Shown one piece after another: positions 1 to 11,373 of a stretch of DNA of 64,000 nt. The position numbers were made by a program, and so were the translations under genes. The notes under the pieces were generated by a model. It was not told where the DNA came from. It saw only the letters and a list, made by a program, of their open reading frames with translations, and did no database searches. Source of the DNA: Nyssa sinensis (Eukaryota; Streptophyta; Magnoliopsida; Cornales; Nyssaceae); assembly GCA_008638375.1 (NCBI GenBank), contig CM018043.1, positions 43,227,417 to 43,291,416 of the forward strand, written 5' to 3'. The number at the start of each line of letters is the position of its first letter. Within the stretch, counting starts at the first letter, position 1.

Positions 1-1
1 T

Positions 2-26
2 ACACACACACACACACATACACACA
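2..26. repeat. (CA)n microsatellite
   Basis: Alternating C/A dinucleotides at the window edge, followed by AT-rich sequence. It may continue to the left of the window. Confidence 0.8.
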
Positions 27-110
27 AATTATATATACATATTTAGATTTAAATATGTGATAATATTTAAATAATATAAGAATGTTGTAGGAAATTTATA
101 TAATTTAAAG

Positions 111-572
111 GGATAAATTACACTGACCTCCTTTGAAGTTTTTGACAATTATACTGACCTCTCTTGAGATTTATGAAATTACACGAACCTCTCCTGCTTT
201 ATCTGACAATATACAGATACTCCCTCCAGTCATTTTTTCTTCAAAATGACAAAACTGCCCATTTCATGTTTTTTTTTTTCAATTTTGACCTTTTTTTCAT
301 TTTTCAAATAAATATTGATAAAAACTTTAAATTTATTTTTATATAAAATAAAAATAAGTTATTTACCTTGAATTTATTTTTAAATAAAATAATATTTTTA
401 AAAAGTTAGTCCAAATTGGAAAAATGTAAAAATAAATAAATAAATAAAAGGGTAGTTTTGTTATTTTAAAGAAAAAAAATTAACTGGAAAAGGATATTTG
501 TACATTGTCAGGTAAAGTAGGGAAGGTCAATATAATTTTAAAAACTTCAGGGTAGGTCAGTGTAATTTATCC
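111..572. mobile_element. MITE with about 32-bp inverted ends, Mutator-like
   Basis: The left end (111-142, GGATAAATTACACTGACCTC) is the inverted complement of the right end (about 541-572) with a few mismatches. The flanks AATTTAAAG (102-110) and AATTTAAAA (573-581) form a 9-bp target duplication with one mismatch, which is the size made by Mutator-type transposases. The 460-bp interior is AT-rich and has no reading frame of note; the 60-codon frame near the left end is not credible. A second, decayed copy lies at about 53890-54215. Confidence 0.75.
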
Positions 573-710
573 AATTTAAAAATATGATCGGGGCAGGGGT
601 AACTATATCCATCATTGCCCCAAACTCACGTCAGATTTTAATATCTTCCTCCATTCTCGCCTTGGCCCGCCCCATCCCATTTATTTTCTCTCCAAACTTG
701 TCCTATATGG

Positions 711-1069
711 GACGGGACAGGACGGAATAGGACGGAAACCTAGTGGGCACTACATTTTGCCATTCCTATATTCAAGCCAATGAGATCTTTGCTTCTTGCT
801 CCTCCAAACAATAAATTCTGATGAAAAAAAGAAATTTTATTAAGATATTCTCACTAGTGTAAGTTTTTCAAAGGTTTTAGGGCTAGTATGGTACGAGACG
901 GGACAGGACGGGATGGAAACCCAATGGGTGTTACATTTTGCCATTCCTATATTCAAGCCAATGAGATCTTTGCTTCTTGCTCCTCCAAACAATAAGTTCT
1001 GATGACAAAAAATTCTATTAAGATACTTTCACTATTGTAAGTTTTTCAAAGGTTTTAGGGCTAGTATGG
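711..1069. repeat. tandem duplication, two copies of about 180 bp
   Basis: The segment beginning GACGGGACAG at 711 recurs at 897 (period 186). Both copies run through the same text (for example TTCAAGCCAATGAGATCTTT) and end with CTAGTATGG at 891 and 1069. Similarity is high, with small indels in an A-run. No coding content is recognised. Confidence 0.85.
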
Positions 1070-1072
1070 AAC

Positions 1073-1584
1073 ACTACTTTAAAACTCTAAAATCAAGAAC
1101 AAAATATAAAATATCAACCAATAACCAAAAATTAAGACAAGAGGGTGAGAAATGACTTAGCGGTTAAGGCATGTGAAAAACATTGCCATTAAGAGTGATT
1201 TTGCCCCTTGGAAGAAGAATTTTGACATAGCAAGTTGGCAGCACTCCACCCTTATGATACAACAACCAAAATCCGCACAAGCATATACTCGCAATGCTTG
1301 GATCAATGAACAATCCTTCACCTTCTTTGGTCTTGAATAAAATGAAACAAAAGCATTAATGGTGCTGAAACTCATAGGAACAACGAGGCAAAACAGCTGA
1401 TACAGTAAGCATTAATGCAACAGTAATAAGAAAAATGAGAACAAATGCGATGGAGTAGTATTAGAACTTTCTCATAGCACAAAATCTCACTAAAGGTATA
1501 TCTCAATATAACTATTACGAGTAGCAATTTGGGATGATTAACAAACTGCGTAAAGGTCTGTATTTTATACTGATCGTCTGGGAA
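1073..1584. other. intergenic, no gene recognised
   Basis: Short open frames here (72 and 102 codons on the minus strand) have no recognisable domain or codon pattern. A stretch near 1155-1170 resembles a Pol III A box, but no matching B box follows, so no SINE is called. Confidence 0.5.
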
Positions 1585-3011
1585 AGAATTCTTGCCTAGA
1601 AATAAACCCAAAAAGAGGGTTATTTGGGTATTTGGTAAATAATAATTGTTTTTAAAAATATTTAAAATATACACAAACAACCAACAAAGTAAATAAGAGA
1701 GAAAAAGTAGAGAGAGCTACACTGATATTTTGAAGAGGCTCAAATTACCCTACTTACTCAATCTAAGCTCACTGTTTGAGCTTTCTACAATGTGAACTCC
1801 TTGCAAATGGAGATCAAACATTTTTAACAAGAACTTCCCATTCTTTAACCTAACAAAACCCTTTTTTGTCTCACAAGGATAACCTAACCTCAAAATTTCA
1901 CCGCAATGAGAATACAAAGCTTTACATCAAGGCTTACTCTCTTTTAGAGTTGATTTGATACAATAAAGATCACTCTCCAATGATTGATCAATACATGCTC
2001 AAAGTATGTAAGATGAGCAGAACTTTGAGATCTAGAATATGAAATAAATGCAATTTCAAGTCACTTGAATATAATAGAATGTTATAATTGTTAATAAATA
2101 CTTCTTGAGTCTCTCTTATATAAGCATTTCAAAGAAATAGTTGTTAGAATCAAATTAAAGTCATTGAAGCTTTCAAATCAGTTTGAAATTTGAACTTGAA
2201 AGGGACATATCTACAAACTTAGTCGACTAATTCATAATATAGTCGATTACATCATTATTTGGTCTACTAATGAACTCAACTGGTTCATCCAGTGGTAAGA
2301 TGATTAATTTTGAAAAAGCATTTAGTTGACTGGTTCTTATAGTTAGTCGACTATATTTTTCAATGGCATTTTTTTTTTTATGTTTTTCACAAATAGACTT
2401 AGTCAACTAATTCCATAATATAGTCAACTACATCTTCTAGAATTAAAAAGCATGATGAATAAACTGTCACTTTGTCGATTGGTTCTAAAACTTAGTCGAC
2501 TGATTTTAATAAAGAAAAAATAGGCATATTTCTTGAGAGAGAAATGTAGTAGACTGATTCATAGACTTAGTCGACTACTTTTGAAAGAATTGATAGTTTG
2601 CCTATTTTTTAAATTCCAATTGACTTTATTTTTCAAATCTTAAGGTATATCCATGTTTCCTTTTGAAAAATAATTTTGTGATTGATTTTAGTTGATGATC
2701 CTAAATACTTAGAGCATTTGGTTTATGATTAATCCATCTCAAGTCACTCAAAACTTATAATAATAAAAGATAAAGTCTTCACTTGATTTCTTGGGATCGA
2801 ATGCTTATACTTTTCTTGAGTTTAACTTTGGTGCTTGACAGGAAAGGATATCATTATATAATTGAGCATTTTAATTCTTGGTCAACCTTTCTTTGAGTTA
2901 ATTAACCTATTTGCATTATTACTTAAAATAAAACATTAGTAGTCATAATCAGTGTCTTTGTTATTATCAAAATTACTAGAATACCCTTGGTTGAAACATT
3001 CAGGGCCAACA
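1585..3011 (-). mobile_element. Sirevirus-type Copia 3' LTR, degenerate
   Basis: Read on the minus strand this LTR starts with TGTTGGCCC at 3011, directly after a purine-rich tract (3012-3026), as expected for a 3' LTR. It is collinear with the split LTR at 6265-6378 plus 15060-16490, sharing the region ending CCTATTTGCATTAT and an AGAGAGA-rich stretch. It contains many imperfect copies of the palindromic motif AGTCGACT between about 2218 and 2580, resembling the repeated palindromes reported in Sirevirus LTRs. The far end (about 1585) is eroded, so that boundary is approximate. Confidence 0.6.
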
Positions 3012-3190
3012 ATTTCTCCTTTTTTGATGATGACAAACCATTGATGTTTTTAATGCAAATAAAGCTCATAAATTGATCAGGAGTACAGATAAACAATTAT
3101 AAAGCTCCCCCTTATCAATATATTAAATTTTTGTCTTAAACAAAATTTTCAATAATTTAAAGGCATTTGTGAATTTTATCTCCCCCTATT
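3012..3190 (-). other. polypurine tract plus upstream purine tracts (Sirevirus multi-PPT)
   Basis: On the minus strand a tract AAAAAAGGAGAAAT (3012-3025) abuts the 3' LTR start. Further G-rich purine runs lie at about 3105-3115 and 3178-3186, in the form AAGGGGGAG or GGGGGAG. Repeated polypurine tracts upstream of the 3' LTR are a published hallmark of the Sirevirus lineage. The function, priming of plus-strand DNA synthesis, is inferred from position. Confidence 0.55.
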
Positions 3191-3467
3191 AAGGTGCATG
3201 CATTGTTTGTAAGGGATGATATTTGCTTTAAGTCCAATGAAGATTCATTATGCTTGTAAGCATAGTCCTGTTATAAATGTAGCAATAATTCAAATTTTAC
3301 ACATATAAGTATATATAACATGTACACATTGCACAATATATCAAAAAGTTATATTTTCATTAATAGTCATTGATCTTATACAAATCTAAGATACACCCCA
3401 AAATTTGTACAAGATCAAAGATGTAGTTCAATCACAAAAGTACAAAAGTAAAAAGGTATATTGAAAG

Positions 3468-4257
3468 CAATGTTCTCAGACCCAGACAGTTCATTGAACC
3501 GAAAAAATGTTTGGGTTACGGGTTACCGATTCAACTGTCGGGTCAACCGGAATCAAACCGTGATGTCATAATTATGTAATTAATAAATTTAATAATACAT
3601 ATTATTGATATTTTAAATTTAAAAAATTATACAAAAATTACTAAAAATTATATAAAAAAAATTTACAAAATATGAATTTTCTTAATATGTAAAATTTCAA
3701 GAAAAAAAATTAATAAAGTATAATAGACATATTTTATTGCAATATTGAAAGTTAAAACTTCATTGCTATTCTTCCATAATCGTAAGGACTATAATAAAAA
3801 TCAATTTAACATCCAATCCAAGTATAATCCAATAATTTAGTCTTCAACTACAAGAAAAAAAATATATATATAAACACTAATAATCATGCATAAAATAAAA
3901 TAAAATACCACATGATACAAATATATAATACTGGAGTTTCAAACTTCAAGGGTTTAAAATTTTAAATACAATCCAAAATAAATTCAGCCAAATACCAATT
4001 CAACTTAGCCAAAATTCAGCTAAAAGATTGCATGAAATTTGAGATTTTGAAAAAAAAAAAAAATGCAGCCATGAACCGGTTGACCTAGTTCCGGGTCAAC
4101 CGGTTCACTAGTTGAACCGCCCGGTTTTACCGATTTTCTATTTTTAGAATGGTTTTGAACTTAAAGCGGGTTTATGGGTTAAACCGGACCGTTTTGTGGA
4201 CCGGTCGACGGTTCAACCTGTTGAACCGGCCGGTCCGGTCCGGTTTTTAAAACATTG
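3468..4257 (+). mobile_element. hAT MITE copy A (790 bp)
   Basis: Begins CAATGTTCTCAGACCC and ends AAAACATTG, with an exact 8-bp target duplication ATTGAAAG at 3460-3467 and 4258-4265. Both ends match the full-length hAT element at 6379-15051. The interior equals that element's two termini joined through the sequence AAAATAAATT, so this is an internal-deletion derivative lacking all transposase coding sequence. It sits inside the internal 3' region of the Sirevirus remnant and is therefore younger than it. Confidence 0.92.
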
Positions 4258-4372
4258 ATTGAAAGTACTAAAAACTTCAAAAATCTTTATTTTCTTCGGC
4301 CCTTTTGTCTTCATAAAAACACTTCATTTATCTTATCCCTCTTTATCTAAAACTTCATCTCCTCTTAGGATT

Positions 4373-5615
4373 GAGGATGTCAGTTAGGACATCCTTCATG
4401 TCAAGCATTTCTTGCCTTATTTGAACGTGCTTTCTTTCAACATGTTTATACAATATTTCTACCTTGAGCTTGAAGATGTTTACATCAGTTTCGATGGCCT
4501 CAACTCTTTTAGTTATATCTCTAAACTTTGAATGAACTGTCTATTCTAGAGAGCCATTCTCACTAACATGTTGTTCTTTAGGACATTGGCAATGATATGA
4601 CCACGGGAATTAAGGCTTGAGGCTTGATAAGTAGGTTGAGTAGAGGCTTGAAAAGCATGAGTGGGAGAGTAAGGCTCTAGAGGATCTTCTTCACTATCCC
4701 TATCGATGGGGCCATTTTGGATGGGGGTTGAGGATTTCCTTGGGAACCCATCCTTGCTTATTTTCTGTGTGCCCTATAACCCTAAGGGTACCCTTAGAGT
4801 AAATGTTAGTGTGAGAAAAGGGTGTAGATTTATTTTTCACTTTCAAGGTCTAGTTGGAAGATGAAAGTGAGAATGTTTCCATAGGGTAAGATCCCCCTTT
4901 TTTTTTTTTTTTTTGAGACAATCATTCATGTGATGGAGTATGAGATGTGGAAGGTCAATCTTTTTATAATTTAGGACACAGCAAATAATAAAGACATCCA
5001 TGTCGGTGATATAGTCCCTACTCCCAACCTTGGGAAAGATATTGTAAGTGATGATGTGATAGAGAAGCCTTGACTTGAAAGTGAGTTATGAAGATTTTGG
5101 CTTAAAGGATTTTTCAAGTGTGGGGTCACCACAAATTTATTTAGTGGCTTTGAAGGGATCAAATCCATCTAATATAACCTAAGAATTAGTGGTGAACTTT
5201 TGAAAGTCACCACATAGGATTTTTAGAATAAAAGCAAAAGTGTTACCATCTATAGAAAAATGGGTACTTTGAATCCAAGAAGAAATCTTGACAGATCCAT
5301 GCATTGCAAAATGTGAATAGAAGAGTTTGGCCAAGTGGTCATATTGACTATTGGAAAGAGAAAGAAATCTTATCCATCCTAGGTGGTGGAAATGTGTGCC
5401 TAAGAAGATAAGTTGTGACTCAAAGAAAATGAAGTCAATGGTCTTACCAAACACGATGGTCCTATGCTTGATGTCATTGTCAAAATGATTGGCTATCTCC
5501 AATGAGGGGAATTATTGGGCATCATGTCAAGAATTGGTTTGTGCTTCTTGTTCCTCTTCAACCTTAGGACGTTTGGTGGATCGTTTTGAAATAGGTTGTT
5601 AGTTTTGGCAGCCAT
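4373..5615 (-). pseudogene. env-like (plant-transposon-domain) ORF of the Sirevirus, broken
   Basis: A minus-strand frame opens with ATG at 5615 and runs through a segment (5502-5179, 107 codons) resembling the plant-specific domain often named putative plant transposon protein, with the typical LGWIRFL and WIQSTHFSIDG patterns. It ends near 4370-4560 in a heptad-rich stretch likely to form a coiled coil. Stop codons and shifts interrupt it, so no full product can be made. Position after RNase H and before the polypurine tract and 3' LTR is where Sireviruses carry an env-like frame. That name is historical, and no membrane-fusion role is shown here. Confidence 0.5.
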
Positions 5616-5689
5616 TTTGATCGATTTATGAGTAGTTGAGAATTTTGGTTAAGAAAAAACTTGAAATGGTCTATTAATTAGAGCATTGT

Positions 5690-6070
5690 TGTGTAATTTC
5701 AAAATGAGAGGTTACATTCATAGAATCAATGTATTAGTCGACTCATAGGAATTATTAGTTAACGAATAATTTCCCTACTTTTGAGTTAGTCGACTACATA
5801 CTAGTTTGTCCAGTATGCTCTAATTATCCCATATTCTCACATATAGTCGACTACTTTCTCCATTGTCTTTTCATCTGGATTTCATCAGTCAAATTAGTTG
5901 ACTGGTATGATAGATTTAGCCAACTAAATCTTCTGGTGAGCAATTTTCATATTTCAACATATGATCAAATGAGCTTAAATACCTTCTTGGTCAACTAATC
6001 TCTATTATTAGTCAACTAAATGATAGTCTTGGTCGACTAATTCACTGATACCTACTCCTAGTCAATCAAT
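5690..6070. repeat. cluster of AGTCGACT-type palindromic motifs in the pol-env spacer
   Basis: At least eight imperfect copies of TAGTCGACTA or TAGTCAACTA occur about 30-50 bp apart, between the RNase H end and the env-like frame. The same motif clusters in the two LTRs (2218-2580 and 15590-16030). Confidence 0.6.
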
Positions 6071-6099
6071 GACTCAATTCTTTTTAATTACACATTCTA

Positions 6100-6264
6100 A
6101 GTTCTCTTCTCATAACACAAAATCTTTCTTCTTAGAGTGGTTTGGTAAATATGCTAGCTAATTGATTGTTTATATCAATAATTCAAGAACTATATCACAT
6201 TTTTTAATATGGTCTCTAATTAAGTGATGTTTATCAATGTGTTTTGTTATTGAGTGTTGAATGG
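6100..6264 (-). pseudogene. Copia RNase H C-terminal fragment
   Basis: The minus-strand translation carries the conserved end of Copia RNase H (KHIDIRHHLI-like text, then INNQLASIFTKPL). The coding sequence breaks off abruptly at 6264/6265, where an LTR end begins. A nearly identical 100-bp piece recurs at 16499-16601 on the other side of that LTR. Confidence 0.75.
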
Positions 6265-6378
6265 TGTTGCCCATATATTTACCCTAGAAGGGGGTGAATA
6301 TGGTTTTTTGCAAATATTAGGTTCTTTTGTAATCTTCAAAAATAAAAGTTGTCAATGCACAATAAATAAACAATAGAG
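6265..6378 (-). mobile_element. Sirevirus LTR, distal part (continues at 15060)
   Basis: On the plus strand this begins TGTTGCCCATATATTTACCC. On the minus strand it is the LTR end, finishing GGGCAACA. It is cut at 6378 by the hAT element; the rest of the LTR resumes after the hAT target duplication at 15060. Confidence 0.6.
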
Positions 6379-9300
6379 CAATGTTCTCAGACCCAGCCCG
6401 TTCATCGAATTGAAAAATTGTCCGGGTTACGGGTTACCGGTTCAACCGTCGGGTCAACCGGAATCAAACCGTGATGTCATAATTATGTAATTAATAAATT
6501 TAATAATACATATTATTAATATTTTAAATTTAAAAAATTATACAAAAATTACTAAAAATTATATAAATTTTTTTTACAAAATATAAATTTTCTTAATATA
6601 TAAAACTTCAAGAAAAAAATGAAAAAAGTATAGTAGACATACTTTATTACAATGTTGAAAGTTGAGACTTCATTTCTATTCTTCCATAATAGCAAAGACC
6701 ATAACAAAAATTATTTTAACATCCAATCCAAGCATAATCCAATAATTCAGTCTTCAACTACATGAAAAAAAAAAGATACAAACACTAATAATCGTGCATA
6801 AAATAAAATAAAATATCACATGATACAAATATATAATACTGGAGTTTCAAAGTTCAAATTTCAAGGATTTAAAATTTTAAATACAATCCAAAATAAATTT
6901 AACACACAACATAGTTGATAGTTCTCAAAATAAAATAAAACAACAGTCCTCAAACATCATTGTCTTTAAGTTTTTGCTTAAATCTTTTCAAAAGCCTATA
7001 CACCAATCATCTTCATCATTGACATTCTCTGCATTGTTACTGGGCCCTTCATCATTGTTGCCATCACCTTCAAATCCATCAAATGTTTCAAAATCGAGAT
7101 CTTCATCAATCCCCACAACCACATCACCATCATCATCATCATTATCATCATCATCTAAAATAGTAAAAAATGAAATAAGTGATTTTATTATATGTGTTGA
7201 TTCTTGAATCTTAATACAAAATTTTAATAGTAAGTTACTAACCTTCTCTTGGGTGACGGCGTTGTTTTTTTACTTCTTGGGATTGAACTTTTATCGTAGA
7301 GCATTTTTTTCAACTCATCATAATCAAGTAGCGTACCATCATCCTCTTCCTCAACGATCCAAAATTCAGTTTTGTCAATACATTCAATGTCAATTGGATC
7401 ATCATTTTTCTTCTTATAAAAATGCCTAAAATAAATAATTAAAAATAGAGTTAATAATTCTCTAATGAATAATCAAATAAAAAAACATATATTTAGAAAT
7501 ACATAAGAATCATTTATCTATTTTTCAACCGTAAATTATAATGAATATATACAAGATCATTAAGCCTTTGATGCTCCAACCTATTTCTTTTCTTTGTATG
7601 AATACGTTCAAAGACACTCCAATTTCGTTCACAACCAGAAGAGCTACTTGTTTGCCCAAGGATTCTTATTGCTAGTTTTTACAAATTTGAAGCACTATGA
7701 CCGAACATTCTCCACCATTCATCTTAGTTGCATGAAAATTGAAAAAAAAAAAAAAAAGTAAGAACATAAGAAATGAATATATTAAGATTACCATTATTAA
7801 AAAATAAAAATACATTAATAATTTAATAAACTTACCGGGTTGGGTTTTCTTGCAATTAGAAAGAGCAAGATCTTTTCCAAAACTCTCCAAACGATCCCGA
7901 CACAATCTACTCTCATTCAACAACTTTGTCTTGCTACAAGTGGCTTTGGAATCTATGACATCAAGAAAACTTGCCATCACCTCGGGTTTGTTGCAAAATG
8001 TTGCTTGATCATATTGGAAAGCCGGATTAAACCAATAAGCAGCTGCATGGATATTTTGACGTAATTGCCTATCCCATCGTTCTTTGAGTGTTTTTGTATA
8101 AGGCTTGTAACATCTCTTTTTATGCATGAACAACTTCTTAATTCCCAAACGTGCCCTATACATACCCTCGTAGACATATCCCATTGACGGCTTAATATCC
8201 CCATCAACAATAAGCAAAAGCCTCATGAGTAGTTCCACAATTTCACAATGATCAAGCAATCATTCCAAAATTTACCATCTAGAATGATATCAATAACTTC
8301 TTTGCCTTTCCTATCTTTTGCATATCTTGAATCAACAAAATCTCTACTAGTTTCCAAAGCCTTCAAGTCATGCATGTGGTTATAAAGGCTATGCAAAACA
8401 ATGAATGTGGTGGCAAAACGAGTTGCTCTTGGGCGAATAATTTCTATCCAATTCTTTTTTTTTCCTCAACAGAGCCAACAAGTACACATGATTGTAAATA
8501 AACCTTGTTATCTTGGATGCCTTTTTTGCAAGTTCAACAATATGCTCTAACTTTGCAAGATCGCTAAAAATCAAATTTAAACAATGTGCCGCACAAGGAG
8601 ACCAATTGATAGTTGGATAATTCTCATTCACCATCCTTCCTACAGCAACATAAGTTGATCCATTATCTGTCACCATGTGAACAATGTTACTCACCCCCAC
8701 CCACTCAATCACTTCTTGAAACAATTTAAATAAGAGAGAGGCATCCTTCACAACATCTGATGTCATGACCCGAAACCCACCCTACGCGGATTACCGGATC
8801 GCGACCGCCGCCCCTAGACCCGAAGGCCTCGGGACAAGGCTCATACATAAGCAACAATATCAGACAGCGATGCGACCTGTGGTTGCGGAAGCGTGAAAAA
8901 CTTTTTTCTTTTCTTTTAAAATAAAACATCTGCCGCATATCCGTCTGATACTGCCGCTCTTCATAGCGGTACACATAAACATAATAATCAGAGCATAATA
9001 ATAATAACTAAAGGTTCTACATAGTACATATCCATGTGCCCCTCGGGCTTAAGTACATCATTGTCCAAAATTTCCATTACAAAAGTTTGACTAATAATGG
9101 GTCCTACTACTATCAAAATATCTTCAAGGACCTATTGGAGTTGCCATTCATTGCTCCCCAAATTGAGCAAGTGTCCAACCTTGATCATCACCTGAAAAAT
9201 GTTAGGGAGTGGGGTGAGCTTCGAAAAGCCCAATGAGTAATTCCTACATCTGTCATGGGTTTTCAATTGGTAGAGGTTTCGTACATGAGAGTTTATAAAA

Positions 9301-11018
9301 TACTCAACTACCAATTGGTCGTATACTCGAACATAGAGAACATGCATTCTTAAAATATGTAGCTTTGAAACATTCAAGGTATTCAAGCTAGAACATATAT
9401 TTCCATAAAAGAGTATGTGTATTTCAGAACATGTAACTTAAAATCATGTAAACATGTATAGTGAAAATGGGGGATAAAACTTGCTTCTATTTCCAAATTC
9501 GTTTGTCATATTTTCTCTCTAATTAGGTGGAATCTGTTTCAAACCAGACTCCCATTTTACGTATACGTGGAGATAACCTAACTGAACCGATCAAGATCGT
9601 CTTCCTCGTCCCTAAAAGGTAGGTAAGACTCATTTCCTGACAGAACAGATAGGGGTTCCTCGAGTTATCTCATTGCCTGTGGGATTAGATCCTGCTACCA
9701 GACATTACACATGACAGGTCAGTTGAGTTCCGTACAACCCAAAATCCTGACTATGTGTTGATGCACATGATAGGCCCATTGAGTTCCGTACAACTCACTA
9801 CACTACCTATGTGCTTATTACTTATCTTGCAAAACGTTTGTCATATGACTTTTATATAAAAGTCTTTATGAGTTTTTAAAACATGTGACGTATAACTTTT
9901 GCAGTGATGCTTCAATACTTGTAATAACCAAATTCAAAGTATTTGAGGAATTAGACATGCTAACTATTTTGAAAAGGAAAACATTTATGGATATAAATAT
10001 ATAAATAATTGTGAAGCATGTCATGGCAGAATATTTAAGAAAACAGAAATCATGAATACTGAATTTGATATATCAATGCTGTAAATATTTTGAACTTAAA
10101 AACATCCGTTGAAATCCGTAGAGTTAAAGCCTCCACTTCAAATGTAAGATTACTCACCTTGGTCCTTTAGGGTTAGTGCTAATAACGCGCTTTCCCACTT
10201 CCTTTGTAGTTCCTAAGAACAATTCATAAATAACCTCATTAACTTCACATTCACTTCAACATCTCCTACTGATGCTTCTTAGCTTATGCTTAGATCGTAT
10301 TAGATCCTAACACGATTTCATAAATTTCTTACGTACTCATTCCTAACCTATGACACATCTTAATGTATTAGGAATTAAATTTATTTTATTTTATACTCTT
10401 CTGGGAGTTCCATTAACTTTAATTTAATTTATTTACTTCACATGTTCACATGACGTATCCTCTAGTATCGTATTTCCTCGTACTTGTCTTAGTTTAATAT
10501 TTCGGCAATACTTTAGTTCATAATCATCTGACAGATGCTATTCATCAAATTTTATGTCTTTTTATTTTAGACATTTCTTTTGGTCAAATAGACTCTACCA
10601 TTGAGTTCGGAGCGTCGAAGAAATTCAATTTAGGCTTTCTTATAATTTAATTCGGCTCAGGACATGTTAGGGGCAATTTGGTAATTTATACCTTAACGTG
10701 TCTAAATTTTTTAGAGTCTCGTCTCATGAAACGGACCCTACCATTAGATTCAGAATGTTTGAAATAGTCAGAATCCACTGTTTAATTATTTTATTTGGAC
10801 TTCATTTGACTTATTTATGAGGCAGGGGTATTTTGGTCATTTTGACATTTTTAGGGGTCTTAAATTTTTCGGGGCCTCATCTCATGTCACAGACCTCACC
10901 AATGGACTCAGAGGGTCCGAAATAGTAAGGTTACATATATAACTCATCTCATTTGGACACCGGGCCATTTCGGAGTATTTAATTTAATTAATTTCATTTA
11001 ATTAAATTAAATTATAAA

Positions 11019-11021
11019 ATG

Positions 11022-11052
<31 letters not shown>
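11019..11052. repeat. (AT)n microsatellite
   Basis: Uninterrupted AT dinucleotides inside the solo-LTR-like element. Similar runs occur at 11330-11368 and 12403-12432. Confidence 0.85.
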
Positions 11053-11056
<4 letters not shown>

Positions 11057-11074
11057 AAGGGGAATAAGTGACAG

Positions 11075-11290
11075 GTTGAATAGGGTGGCACGCTGGCCAG
11101 CGTGTCACCTCCCTCCCCATATGTCCCACGTTCGAATCCTGTAAGGTACAAATGCACCTTTTTTAATTTTCTGACTTATTTTATATATTATATATATATA
11201 TATATTTCATTCGCATATATGGCACACGCGAGTGCGTGGCCGAGTGGAAGGAATGCGCGTGTGCGCGTGAGGTCAGGGGTTTGAACCCCA
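11075..11290 (+). other. two tRNA-like segments with Pol III box motifs inside the LTR-like element
   Basis: The first segment contains a B-box-like GTTCGAATCC (about 11130) followed by a T-run at 11158. The second has an A-box-like TGGCCGAGTGG (about 11236) and a B-box-like GGTTTGAACCC (about 11278), with a T-rich stop downstream. Neither folds into a credible full tRNA by eye, so no tRNA gene is called. Confidence 0.4.
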
Positions 11291-11329
11291 CTGACCGAGA
11301 TCCCCCTTTTCTTTTTAAAACTTAACCGT

Positions 11330-11373
<44 letters not shown>

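Noticed and set aside
1157..1680. Two minus-strand frames (72 and 102 codons)
   Set aside because: AT-rich chance frames overlapping the edge of a degenerate LTR.
6974..7207. Plus-strand serine-rich 77-codon frame
   Set aside because: It is the complement of the acidic C-terminal exon of the hAT transposase.
11225..11290. A functional tRNA gene
   Set aside because: Box-like words are present, but arms and anticodon loop cannot be folded convincingly and it lies inside a repeat.
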